Source: CAUJIW01 sp963205175 (GTDB lineage: Bacteria > Pseudomonadota > Alphaproteobacteria > Sphingomonadales > Sphingomonadaceae). Taken from it: 64,000 bases of DNA. The notes beneath the pieces were generated by a model, which made no database searches, was not told the DNA's origin, and was given only the letters and a program-made list of their open reading frames with translations. Numbering within the stretch: position 1 is the first letter of the stretch; each line of letters opens with the position of its first letter. A program made the translations under genes and the position numbers. Shown here piece by piece: positions 53,510 through 61,262 of the stretch. The stretch is from assembly GCA_041060555.1 (NCBI GenBank), contig JBEUDS010000012.1. One strand, given 5' to 3'.

Positions 53510-54952
53510 TCAGGCGGCCGCCGGCGCCTTGGCGGCCTGCGCCACCAGATAGCGGTGCATGGCGGCTGCGGCCTCGCGGCCGTCGCGGATCGCCCACACC
53601 ACCAGGCTGGCGCCGCGCACGATGTCGCCAGCGGCGAACACGCCGTCGAGGTTGGTCATCTGCGTCTTGTGGTCGATGCGCAGGGTGCCCCAGCGGGTGA
53701 CGCCCAGCTCGCCGGTGCCGAACAGGCTCGGCAGATCCTCGGCGTCGAAGCCCAGCGCCTTGACCACCATGTCGGCGGGCAGGGTGAAGCTGGAACCGGG
53801 TTCCGGCTCCGGCGACCGGCGGCCGCTGGCGTCCGGCGCGCCCAGCCGCATCCGGTGGGCCTGCACCGCCTCCACCCGGTCGGTGCCGTGGAAGGCCTCG
53901 GGGGCGGCCAGCCAGATGAACTCGACGCCTTCCTCCTCGGCGTTCTTCACCTCGCGCTGCGAGCCGGGCATATTCTCCCGGTCGCGGCGGTAGAGACACT
54001 TCACCGAGGTCGCGCCCTGACGGATGGCGGTGCGCACGCAGTCCATGGCGGTGTCGCCGCCGCCGATCACCACCACATGCTTGCCGCGCGCGTTCAGCGC
54101 GCCGGAGTCATAGGCGGCCACCGTGTCGCCCAGCCCCACCTTGTTGGCGGTGGTGAGATAGTCGAGTGCCGCCACCACGCCGTCGAGCCCCGAGCCCGGC
54201 GCCTTGATGTCGCGCGCCTTGTAGACGCCGGTCGCCACCAGCACCGCGTCGTGGCGGTCGCGCAGCTCGGCCAGCGTCGCGTCGCGGCCGACGGCGAAGC
54301 CGAGGTGGAACACCACGCCGCCCTCGATGAGCCGGCGGGTGCGCCGTTCGACGACGTCCTTCTCCAGCTTGAAGCCGGGGATGCCATAGATCAGCAGCCC
54401 GCCGGCGCGGTCGTGGCGGTCATAGACGTGGACGTTGTAGCCCTTGAGCCGCAGCTGTTCGGCCGCCGCCAGACCGGCGGGGCCGGCGCCGATGATGGCC
54501 ACCGACTGGCCCGAACGGTCCGCCAGCGGCACCAGCGGCTTCACCCAGCCCTGTTGCCAGGCGTTGTCGGTGAGGAACTTCTCCACCGAGCCGATGGTGA
54601 CCGAGTTGAAGTCCTTCTCGATGACGCAGTTGCCCTCGCACAGCCGGTCCTGCGGGCAGATGCGGCCGCAGATCTCCGGCATCGAGTTGGTGGCGGCGGA
54701 AACCTCGTAGGCCTCCTCCAGCCGTCCCTCGGCGGTGAGCTTCAGCCAGTCGGGGATGTTGTTGCCCAGCGGACAATGCACCGAGCAGAACGGCACGCCG
54801 CACTGGGAGCAGCGGCTGGCCTGCTCCTCGGCTTTCGCCAGCGCATAGCCGCGATAGATTTCCTGGAAATCGCCCGCCCGTTCGTCGGCGCCCCGTTTCT
54901 CGGGGTAGGCCTGCGTGACACTGACGAACTTCAGCATCTTCTGTTCCGCCAT
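53510..54952 (-). CDS. gltD: Glutamate synthase (NADPH) small subunit
   Basis: GltD supplies electrons from NADPH through FAD and two low-potential [4Fe-4S] clusters. The 480-aa protein has the N-terminal Cys motifs CSQCGVPFCSVHCP and CGRICPQDRLCEGNC, the FAD site IIGAGPAGLAAAEQL, the NADPH site VVIGGGDTAMDC and the final FAD segment DGVFAAGDIVRGASLV. ATG 54952 with AGGAGG upstream is chosen; the frame is open to 55030. gltB follows after 64 bases, so gltD-gltB is the operon order. Confidence 0.97.
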   Translation of the reverse strand: MAEQKMLKFVSVTQAYPEKRGADERAGDFQEIYRGYALAKAEEQASRCSQCGVPFCSVHCPLGNNIPDWLKLTAEGRLEEAYEVSAATNSMPEICGRICPQDRLCEGNCVIEKDFNSVTIGSVEKFLTDNAWQQGWVKPLVPLADRSGQSVAIIGAGPAGLAAAEQLRLKGYNVHVYDRHDRAGGLLIYGIPGFKLEKDVVERRTRRLIEGGVVFHLGFAVGRDATLAELRDRHDAVLVATGVYKARDIKAPGSGLDGVVAALDYLTTANKVGLGDTVAAYDSGALNARGKHVVVIGGGDTAMDCVRTAIRQGATSVKCLYRRDRENMPGSQREVKNAEEEGVEFIWLAAPEAFHGTDRVEAVQAHRMRLGAPDASGRRSPEPEPGSSFTLPADMVVKALGFDAEDLPSLFGTGELGVTRWGTLRIDHKTQMTNLDGVFAAGDIVRGASLVVWAIRDGREAAAAMHRYLVAQAAKAPAAA

Positions 54953-55193
54953 GGTGGGCCTCCTGGGCGGCCGGACGGGCCGGCGGGTGATGACAAGCAT
55001 GTGGTGGCGCGCGCGACGGCACGTCGCCACGGAAGCTTGCTACATCAGGCTGGGGCGGGATGCCAGCGGAAAATCGGATTTGAGGCAGTAATGATGACTT
55101 ATTTGGGCTGGCCGGACCGACGTCATTGTCAGTCGCAAGTCGTTATCAGGGGTATTTGGTCCGCTTCACTCCATTTTTAATACCGATTCGGAC

Positions 55194-56000
55194 TTAATGC
55201 CCCAGCGACAGCGCCGCCAGTGCCAGACCGCCGACGACGATTCGGTACCAGGCGAAGGGGGCGAAGCCGTGCCGGCTGACGAAGGCGACCAGCGCCTTGA
55301 CCACCACCAGCGCCGCCAGGAAGGCGGTGACGAAACCCAGCGCGATGCCGGCGCCGTCGTCGAGGCTCAGCAGGTCGCGGTGCTTGTAGAGGTCGTAGAC
55401 GGTGGCGGCGGCCATGGTCGGGATGGCGAGGAAGAAGGAGTATTCCGCCGCCGTGCGTCGCTCCACCCCCATCAGCAGTGCGCCCATGATGGTGGCGCCC
55501 GAGCGCGACACGCCGGGGATCATCGCCAGGCACTGCACCAGGCCGATGCGTAGCGCCAGGCCGGGGGTGAAGTCCTCGACCCGGTGGTGGCGGACCTGCT
55601 TCACCATGCGTTCGATCACCAGGATGGCGACGCCGCCGATGATCAGCGCCCAGGCGACGCCCCAGGGGTTCTCCAGCAGCGCCTTGATGTTCTTGTAGGC
55701 GACGACGCCGATCACCATGGCGGGCAGGAAGCCCAGCAGCACGACGGTGGTGAAGCGCCAGGCGTCCGGCTCGCGCGCCACCAGCCCGCGGGTGACGCTG
55801 GTCAGCTTGTCGCGGTAGGCGATGCACACCGCCAGGATGGCGCCGAGCTGGATGGCGATCTTGAAGGTGCCGCCGGGATCACGGAAACCGATGAAGTGGT
55901 CGGCCAGCACCAGATGACCGGTGGAGGAGACCGGGATGAACTCGGTCAGTCCTTCCAGGATGCCCAGCAGAATGACCTGGATCAGGTGGGCCGGATCCAT
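55194..56000 (-). CDS. uppP: Undecaprenyl-diphosphatase UppP (BacA type)
   Basis: Inner-membrane UppP dephosphorylates undecaprenyl diphosphate, recycling the carrier for peptidoglycan and other polymers. The 268-aa polytopic protein has GILEGLTEFIPVSSTGHLVL, with the Glu-rich motif, and PGVSRSGATIMGALLMGVER, the second active-site motif. ATG 56000 has AAGGAGA seven bases upstream; the frame upstream is basic and unlike the family. It lies 73 bases after the NDUFA9-like gene on the same strand. Confidence 0.96.
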   Translation of the reverse strand: MDPAHLIQVILLGILEGLTEFIPVSSTGHLVLADHFIGFRDPGGTFKIAIQLGAILAVCIAYRDKLTSVTRGLVAREPDAWRFTTVVLLGFLPAMVIGVVAYKNIKALLENPWGVAWALIIGGVAILVIERMVKQVRHHRVEDFTPGLALRIGLVQCLAMIPGVSRSGATIMGALLMGVERRTAAEYSFFLAIPTMAAATVYDLYKHRDLLSLDDGAGIALGFVTAFLAALVVVKALVAFVSRHGFAPFAWYRIVVGGLALAALSLGH

Positions 56001-56073
56001 CGGCGCGTCTCCTTCGGTTGGCGCGCGGCGCGCGTCAGCGATGTGGTGGGGTGGCCGGACCGGTGGCCGCGGT

Positions 56074-57021
56074 TCAGGCGGCCTTGGTCGAGAACCGGCC
56101 CTTGGGGCGATACTGCACAAGGTAGCTCGGCGCGATCGCCTCAAGCGGCGTCGGGCTGACGCCCAGCGCCCGCAGGTCGGCGCTGGTGGGCGACACCACG
56201 TTGTCGCGCGCCAGCATCAGCAGCTGGTCGCTGGTCAGCGGCGCGCCCGGCAGCCAGCCGGTGAGGCTGGCGAGCAGCCCGGCGGCGGCCATCGGCACCT
56301 CGACCAGCGGCCGGTCGAGCATCGCCTCGTCGAGGATGTAGGCCAGCAGGTCGCGCATGGTGTAGGTGCGCGGGCCGCCCAGCTCGAAAACATGGCCACC
56401 CACCTCGGCGGGCGCCTCCAGCGCGCTCACCACGGCGGCGGCGACATCGGCGACATAGACCGGCTGGAAGCGGGTGTCGCCCGCCACCACCGGCATCACC
56501 GGCAGCATCCGGGCCAGCCTGGCGAAGCGGTTGATGAAGTCGTCCTCCGGGCCGAACACCACCGAGGGGCGCAGGATGGTCGCCTGCGGCAGTGCCGCGC
56601 GCACCGCGGCCTCGGCCTCGGCCTTGGTCCGGGCATAGCGGGCCGGCGAGGCGGCGTCGGCGCCGATGGCCGACATCTGCACGAAGGCGCGCACGCCGGC
56701 GGCGGCCGCGGCCCGGGCCACGGTGGCGGCGCCCTCGGCCTGCACGTCCTTGAAGGTCTGGTGGCCGCTTTCGGCGAGCAGGCCGACCAGGTTCACCACG
56801 CCGTCAGCGCCGGCGACGGCGCGCGCCACCGACTCGGCGTTGCGGACATTGGCCTGCACCAGCTGGATCTGGCCGACGGCGCCCGAGGGCTTGAGGAACA
56901 GCGCCAGGTTGGGGTTGCGCACCGCCACCCGCACCCGGTGGCCGCGGGCGGCCAGCTGCTGCACCACGTAGCGGCCGATGAAGCCCGAGCCGCCGAACAC
57001 CGTGTAAAGATCACCCGCCAT
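56074..57021 (-). CDS. Complex I NDUFA9-family NAD(P)-binding protein
   Basis: 315-aa atypical short-chain dehydrogenase of the NDUFA9 type, whose mitochondrial homologue is a supernumerary complex I subunit. The Rossmann motif is FGGSGFIGRYVVQQLAARG; VNLVGLLAESGHQTF and SAIGADAASPARYARTKAEAE (with the Tyr-x3-Lys) follow, then ILRPSVVFGPEDDFINR. It is typically found in alphaproteobacteria. Role in complex I assembly or stability is a family-level inference. It is probably co-transcribed with uppP. Confidence 0.88.
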   Translation of the reverse strand: MAGDLYTVFGGSGFIGRYVVQQLAARGHRVRVAVRNPNLALFLKPSGAVGQIQLVQANVRNAESVARAVAGADGVVNLVGLLAESGHQTFKDVQAEGAATVARAAAAAGVRAFVQMSAIGADAASPARYARTKAEAEAAVRAALPQATILRPSVVFGPEDDFINRFARLARMLPVMPVVAGDTRFQPVYVADVAAAVVSALEAPAEVGGHVFELGGPRTYTMRDLLAYILDEAMLDRPLVEVPMAAAGLLASLTGWLPGAPLTSDQLLMLARDNVVSPTSADLRALGVSPTPLEAIAPSYLVQYRPKGRFSTKAA

Positions 57022-57091
57022 CGTGAGACGCCTCCTTGAACGCGCCAGCAGAAAAAATCACTGCGGCGTCTATTGCCTGAGCATCAGGCCA

Positions 57092-57120
57092 TTGACAACC
57101 GCCTGACGAGGCCCTAACCA
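57092..57120 (+). promoter_or_regulatory. Probable promoter of tRNA-Leu
   Basis: A perfect TTGACA (57092-57097) is followed after 17 bases by TAACCA (57115-57120). The -10 is poor, but position (about 46 bases before the tRNA) and orientation are right. A stem GCTTAC-GAGA-GTAAGC (57139-57154) lies in the leader. Confidence 0.42.
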
Positions 57121-57165
57121 CCCGCCTCGCACTTGAACGCTTACGAGAGTAAGCATTGCCCCTGT

Positions 57166-57252
57166 GCCCAGGTGGCGGAATTGGTAGACGCACTAGCTTC
57201 AGGTGCTAGCGCTCGCAAGGGCGTGGAGGTTCGAGTCCTCTCCTGGGCACCA
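57166..57252 (+). tRNA. tRNA-Leu (CAG)
   Basis: 87-nt type II tRNA including an encoded CCA. The acceptor stem GCCCAGG pairs with CCTGGGC; the anticodon stem CTAGC/GCTAG holds loop TTCAGGT with anticodon CAG (57200-57202); a long variable arm follows, then GGAGGTTCGAGTCCTC as the T arm. Its 3' end is the probable attachment site for the integrase 156 bases downstream. Confidence 0.97.
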
Positions 57253-57258
57253 TTTTTC

Positions 57259-57288
57259 TTTCCGGACGCTTCCGCAAGTGTCCGGAAA
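57259..57288. other. Long hairpin just inside the island
   Basis: TTTCCGGAC-G-CTT (57259-57271), loop CCGC, AAG-T-GTCCGGAAA (57276-57288): about 12 bp plus a G-T pair. It begins six bases after the tRNA. Neither strand has a U tract after the stem. It may end the tRNA transcript or be part of the attachment region. Confidence 0.45.
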
Positions 57289-57358
57289 AATCCAAGAAAA
57301 CAGAAGCTTACGACCAGTTGAGCGTCCATCGGCATCCAGCCGAATTCGTTGAAATTGG

Positions 57359-57385
57359 CGGTACATGACGGTATATCTGACGGTA
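57359..57385. repeat. Short direct repeats before integrase (possible arm-type sites)
   Basis: CGGTA occurs at 57359, 57369 and 57381, the latter two in the longer repeat TGACGGTAT. The cluster is 24-50 bases before the integrase ATG, where arm-type integrase-binding sites are common. Their function is inferred only from repetition and position. Confidence 0.5.
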
Positions 57386-57408
57386 TCAAAACCGACAGAG
57401 GTGGCGCC

Positions 57409-58653
57409 ATGCTGACCGATCTGGCCGTCCGAAAAGCCGCGCCGCGCGACAAGCCCTACAAGCTCTCCGATGGGGGCGGGCTGTACCTGCTGGTGACGAA
57501 GGCGGGTCAGCGATACTGGCGGATGGACTACAGGTTCGGTGAAAAGCGAGCGACAGCCGCGCTGGGGGTCTATCCGACCGTCACCCTCGCCGAGGCGCGC
57601 GCCAAACGGCTGGAGATCAAGAAACAGATCGCAGAGGGCATCAATCCCGCCGCCAAGCGCAAGATCGACAAGATCACCGGCCCGCTTGCCAATGTGAACA
57701 GCTTCAGGGCCGTTGCCGAAGAGTGGCTCGACAAGGCCCGACGCGAGGGCCGTGCCGATGTGACCGTGGGCAAGCTGACATGGCTGCTCGAATTCGCCTA
57801 CCCCATCATCGGAGACCGAAAGGTCAGCGAGATCAAGGCGCCCGAGCTGCTGGCCGTCCTGCGCGCTGTCGAAAAGCGCGGCCATTACGAAACCGCACGA
57901 AGGCTGCGCAGCACCTGCGGGCAGGTATTCCGCTATGCCATCGCCACCGGCCGCGCCGACCGGGACGTTTCAGCAGACCTGCGTGGCGCACTGATCGTGC
58001 CCAAGGTGACGCACCGCGCCGCCATCACCACACCGAAGGAAGCGGGCGAACTGCTGCGCGCGATCGACGCCTATTCGGGTTATCCGGTCACTCACGCAGC
58101 GCTGCGGCTGGCTCCCTATGTCTTCGTGCGCCCTGGCGAATTGCGGCAGGCCGAATGGAGCGAGTTCGACTTCACCCGCAACATCTGGACCATCGCTGCC
58201 GACAAGACCAAGATGCGCGTCGCACACCGTGTGCCGCTCAGCCGTCAGGTGCTTGCCATCCTGGAAGAGCTGCGCGAGATCAGCGGCAATCGCCGCTACC
58301 TGTTCCCCGCCCAAGGCAAGCGCGACCGACCGATGTGTGAAAACACGATCAACCTCGCGCTGCGTCGGATGGGATTCGATGGCACCACAATGACCGCCCA
58401 CGGCTTCCGCGCCATGGCCAGCACGCTGCTGAACGAGCAGGGCCATTGGAACCCAGACGCGATCGAGCGCCAGCTTGGCCACGCCGAGACCGATGACGTC
58501 CGCCGCGCCTACGCGCGCGGCGAGCACTGGGATGAGCGGATCAGGATGATGCAGAGCTGGGCGGACTATCTCGACCAGCTAAGGTCCGGTGCAAAGGTGC
58601 TGCAGGGGAGCTTCCGCAAGCCATCTGGCGCTGCGAGCGCATTGCCAGGTTGA
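57409..58653 (+). CDS. P4-type tyrosine integrase
   Basis: 414-aa site-specific recombinase for island integration. The N-terminal ~90 residues are the DUF4102 arm-binding domain (LSDGGGLYLLVTKAG, YRFGEKRATAALGVYP); a core-binding domain follows; the catalytic domain has the first Arg in FVRPGELRQAEW, the H-x-x-R box AHGFRAMAST, LGHAETDDVRRAYARG with the nucleophilic Tyr, and the typical end MMQSWADYLDQL. ATG 57409 is preferred; the frame runs to 57349. Lying immediately after tRNA-Leu and reading away from it is standard for this family. Confidence 0.93.
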   Translation: MLTDLAVRKAAPRDKPYKLSDGGGLYLLVTKAGQRYWRMDYRFGEKRATAALGVYPTVTLAEARAKRLEIKKQIAEGINPAAKRKIDKITGPLANVNSFRAVAEEWLDKARREGRADVTVGKLTWLLEFAYPIIGDRKVSEIKAPELLAVLRAVEKRGHYETARRLRSTCGQVFRYAIATGRADRDVSADLRGALIVPKVTHRAAITTPKEAGELLRAIDAYSGYPVTHAALRLAPYVFVRPGELRQAEWSEFDFTRNIWTIAADKTKMRVAHRVPLSRQVLAILEELREISGNRRYLFPAQGKRDRPMCENTINLALRRMGFDGTTMTAHGFRAMASTLLNEQGHWNPDAIERQLGHAETDDVRRAYARGEHWDERIRMMQSWADYLDQLRSGAKVLQGSFRKPSGAASALPG

Positions 58654-58689
58654 TCCTGCTGCACCGCTCAGGATCTGTCCCCAATCTGT

Positions 58690-59031
58690 TCAACTGGCGA
58701 TTTCCGCATCCAGGTAGGCCTCGACGCGCTGCATACCTGCGAGGCCATCTGCCAGCATGAGGTCGAGCGCGCAGGCCCCATTAAAGGCCTCGTTAGGTGC
58801 ACGAATCCACCGCGCGGCTCTATCACTGTCAGTGAACAAGCATCGCAATGCGCGATGAATGCCGAGCAGCGCTGCAGCCCGCCCTTCGCCTTTCATAAGC
58901 CGCTCGGCTGCTTCATTTGGAACGCCCCAGCGCGCGACCCATGCAGCGGCCGCCCGCGCCATGGCTAGCATTTCGGCATCGTCGTATTGAGCGCTTGCGA
59001 TCGGCATGGACAGATCCACTGACTTCGACAC
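58690..59031 (-). CDS. DUF2384 (MbcA/ParS/Xre C-terminal) antitoxin-like protein
   Basis: 113-aa protein whose C-terminal half follows the toxin-binding domain of MbcA/ParS/Xre antitoxins: GIHRALRCLFTDSDRAARWI, APNEAFNGACALDLMLADG and a final YLDAEIAS. The N-terminal helix-turn-helix part is short. Such antitoxins usually pair with a RES-domain toxin, but no RES gene is adjacent on either strand. Start is GTG 59031; ATG 59007 is an alternative giving 105 aa. It is divergent from hipBA, and the nearest operator is 41 bp upstream. Confidence 0.75.
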   Translation of the reverse strand: MSKSVDLSMPIASAQYDDAEMLAMARAAAAWVARWGVPNEAAERLMKGEGRAAALLGIHRALRCLFTDSDRAARWIRAPNEAFNGACALDLMLADGLAGMQRVEAYLDAEIAS

Positions 59032-59071
59032 CCCTCGATAGCATGGAACGTCCGTTCAGACCACAAGTCTA

Positions 59072-59087
59072 CTTACCGATCGGTAAG
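59072..59087. promoter_or_regulatory. hip operator O1
   Basis: Perfect 16-bp palindrome CTTACCGATCGGTAAG. First of three related sites whose starts are exactly 50 bp apart. Also the nearest site to the divergent DUF2384 gene. Confidence 0.75.
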
Positions 59088-59121
59088 AATCTTCCGATAA
59101 GCATCAATATCAAGGCGCATC

Positions 59122-59137
59122 CTTCCCGATCGGGAAG
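59122..59137. promoter_or_regulatory. hip operator O2
   Basis: Perfect 16-bp palindrome CTTCCCGATCGGGAAG, differing from O1 by one symmetrical base pair in each arm. Middle site of the three. Confidence 0.75.
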
Positions 59138-59171
59138 AAATGCTCTTGAATCTCTGCGGCACATATGCAAT

Positions 59172-59187
59172 CTTACCGCTCGGTAAG
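59172..59187. promoter_or_regulatory. hip operator O3
   Basis: CTTACCGCTCGGTAAG: 7-bp arms identical to O1 around a 2-base centre. It ends six bases before the hipB ATG, so repressor bound here would block transcription or the ribosome-binding region. Confidence 0.75.
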
Positions 59188-59193
59188 AATGAC

Positions 59194-59409
59194 ATGATCG
59201 ACAACGCAACCCAATTCGGCGCAGCCGTCGCCTCTGCCCGCAAGGCCCTTGGCCTTACCCAACGGGAGCTGGCGCTCGCAATCAACAGCGGAGAACGCTT
59301 CATCGTCGATCTGGAAGCAGGCAAGCCCACCGCCCAACTCGGCAAGGCACTCGCCGCCGCCAAGGCTGTCGGCTTGCGGCTCACCGCAACCGGCATTTCG
59401 CAGGCCTGA
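59194..59409 (+). CDS. hipB: HipB-type Xre antitoxin/repressor
   Basis: 71-aa helix-turn-helix protein (KALGLTQRELALAINSGERFIVDLEAGKPT) ending in GLRLTATGI, as in HipB. HipB neutralises the HipA kinase and represses the operon as a dimer at several palindromic sites. ATG 59194 lies right after operator O3; the frame extends to 59140 but would run through O3. hipA begins at the last base of its stop codon, so the pair is coupled. Confidence 0.88.
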   Translation: MIDNATQFGAAVASARKALGLTQRELALAINSGERFIVDLEAGKPTAQLGKALAAAKAVGLRLTATGISQA

Positions 59410-60722
59410 TGGTGGACCTTCCGGTTCACTACGAAGACCGCCTGGTCGCCACGATCAGCGCCGACGCGCAGGCCACCCGCCTTGCCTATGCGGATGCCTG
59501 GGGTTCATCCGCTGACAGCTTCCCGATCTCGCTGGCCATGCCGATCCGGCCAGAGCCCTATGACGGGGACCAGGTCCTTCCATGGCTGATGAACCTCCTG
59601 CCCGAGGGCAAACCACTGCGCGCCATGACACGGGCGCTCGGCGCGGCACCGGAGGATGCACTCGGCCTGATCGCGCAGACCGGCAACGATCTGGCAGGCG
59701 CGCTCAGTATCGCGCCGCAGCAACCGCGTGGCGAGCACGGCTATCGTCCGATCCCGGATGCCGGTGCACTTGAACGGATCATCGAGGAACTGCCAGCGCG
59801 GCCATTCCTGGTCGGCGAAGACGGCGTCTCGATGAGCCTTGCCGGCGCACAGGAAAAGCTGCCGGTGGCAATCATCGACGGTCAGATCGCCGTGCCGATC
59901 AACGGCGCGCCGTCGACGCACATCCTCAAGCCCGACAATCCACGCCTGCCCGGCAGCGTCCAGAATGAGGCGCTGTGCATGGTTCTCGCTCGCAGGATCG
60001 GTCTCAATGTCGCGCCGGTGACGACCGGCGTAGCAGGGAAGCGCAGCTATCTGTTGGTCGATCGCTACGACCGGATAGGCACCGGCAACGATGTCCGTCG
60101 CCTGCATCAGGAGGACTTCTGCCAGGCTCTCACCCGTCTTCCCGCCGCCAAGTATGAGTTCAACGGCACCGGCACGCGCGGCCCCTCAATCGCCGACATG
60201 TTCGCCCTCGTCCGCCAGCATATGACCGCACGCGACATCACCAGGCTGCTGGACGCTGTGATTGTCAATATCGCGATCGGCAACGTCGACTCCCACGCCA
60301 AGAACTACTCGATCCTACTCGGCCCGGGCGCGCCGCAACTCGCCCCGCTCTATGACCTGATGTCCGGCCTTGCCTGGACGAACATCACCCAGAACCACGC
60401 CCAGGCGATCGGCGGGCAGCGCCGCGGTCGGCATATCTACGGTCGCCACTGGCGGCGCATGGCCGAAGCCGCAGGACTGGCAGCGCGAGGAACGGTACAG
60501 CGGGTGGAACAGGTGACGGCACGGTTGCTGCGCGAACTGCATGCTGCGGTCGAGGAGGTGGCAGCAATGCCAGCAGGTTCATCGATGCTGGAGATCTTCG
60601 CAAAGGAGATCGAGGAGCGGGCAACCGAAGTCAGGGCGCATGCAGGACAGGAAGGTGTGCCGGATGCCCCGGAATCGGCCACTGAAGATCCGGCAAGCGA
60701 CGCGACGGCATATCATGGCTGA
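59409..60722 (+). CDS. hipA: HipA-type serine/threonine kinase toxin
   Basis: 437-aa HipA-fold kinase. In Escherichia coli HipA phosphorylates glutamyl-tRNA synthetase and induces persistence; the target here is unknown. The autophosphorylation loop is MSLAGAQEK with Ser143 at the Ser150 position, followed by THILKPDNPRLPG; the catalytic Asp294 is in GNVDSHAKNYS and the metal-binding Asp316 in PLYDLMSG. All key residues are present, so it looks active. It has an acidic low-complexity tail of about 30 residues. Coupled to hipB. Confidence 0.93.
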   Translation: MVDLPVHYEDRLVATISADAQATRLAYADAWGSSADSFPISLAMPIRPEPYDGDQVLPWLMNLLPEGKPLRAMTRALGAAPEDALGLIAQTGNDLAGALSIAPQQPRGEHGYRPIPDAGALERIIEELPARPFLVGEDGVSMSLAGAQEKLPVAIIDGQIAVPINGAPSTHILKPDNPRLPGSVQNEALCMVLARRIGLNVAPVTTGVAGKRSYLLVDRYDRIGTGNDVRRLHQEDFCQALTRLPAAKYEFNGTGTRGPSIADMFALVRQHMTARDITRLLDAVIVNIAIGNVDSHAKNYSILLGPGAPQLAPLYDLMSGLAWTNITQNHAQAIGGQRRGRHIYGRHWRRMAEAAGLAARGTVQRVEQVTARLLRELHAAVEEVAAMPAGSSMLEIFAKEIEERATEVRAHAGQEGVPDAPESATEDPASDATAYHG

Positions 60723-60742
60723 AGCGGCTTCGTTCCGGGCGC

Positions 60743-61195
60743 TCAAGGATCAGCCGGGATCACCCTGACATTCTCCTGCGTTCCAATGATCCACCCAGCC
60801 ACTTCTTCACCAACAGCCTGCTCACCTCGCCGTCGGATGGCGCATTCCCAGACTATGCAGACGCGCCATCCGCAGCCGACAAGCGCTTCGACATTGGCGA
60901 CATCGCGCTCTACGTTCCGGGCAAACTTCGCTTCCCAGAAGTTTGCGTTGGATTTCGGCACCGAGGAATTGCGGCATCCCGCGTGACGATGCCAGAAGCA
61001 TCCATGGACGAATATCGCGGCACGATGCTTTGCCAGAACGATATCCGGTTTTCCGGGCAGTTTTGAACCATGCAGCCGGAAACGGAAACCGGCCCGGTGA
61101 AGGGCTTTGCGAAGGCGTACTTCGGGCGTGGTGTTCTTTCCGCGGATGCCCGCCATCATGCGGGAGCGGGTATTTGCATCCACGATGTCGGCCAA
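60743..61195 (-). CDS. vsr: Very short patch repair endonuclease
   Basis: 150-aa Vsr nicks next to T:G mismatches produced by deamination of 5-methylcytosine. Visible are IRGKNTTPEVRLRKALHRAG, the catalytic KPDIVLAKHRAAIFVHGCFWH region with the active-site Asp and the metal- and zinc-linked His/Cys residues, and CGWRVCIVWECA near the end. Start is TTG 61195 with AAAGGG upstream; GTG 61183 is possible. It is divergent from a cytosine methyltransferase, the partner expected for this repair enzyme. Confidence 0.92.
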   Translation of the reverse strand: MADIVDANTRSRMMAGIRGKNTTPEVRLRKALHRAGFRFRLHGSKLPGKPDIVLAKHRAAIFVHGCFWHRHAGCRNSSVPKSNANFWEAKFARNVERDVANVEALVGCGWRVCIVWECAIRRRGEQAVGEEVAGWIIGTQENVRVIPADP

Positions 61196-61262
61196 CGGTT
61201 GCGCCCTTTCTGCCGGTGTGCGACTTGATCAGCAAGAATAACAGGATAACAGAAAACCGTCG

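Noticed and set aside
49057..53700. Very long open frame antisense to gltB
   Set aside because: It mirrors gltB; GC-rich third positions keep the opposite frame open. The translation is rich in His, Gly, Ala and Arg with no domain.
57253..57300. Intrinsic terminator for tRNA-Leu
   Set aside because: The hairpin is strong, but on the + strand it is followed by AAAATCC and the T-rich run comes before it, so it is reported only as a hairpin.
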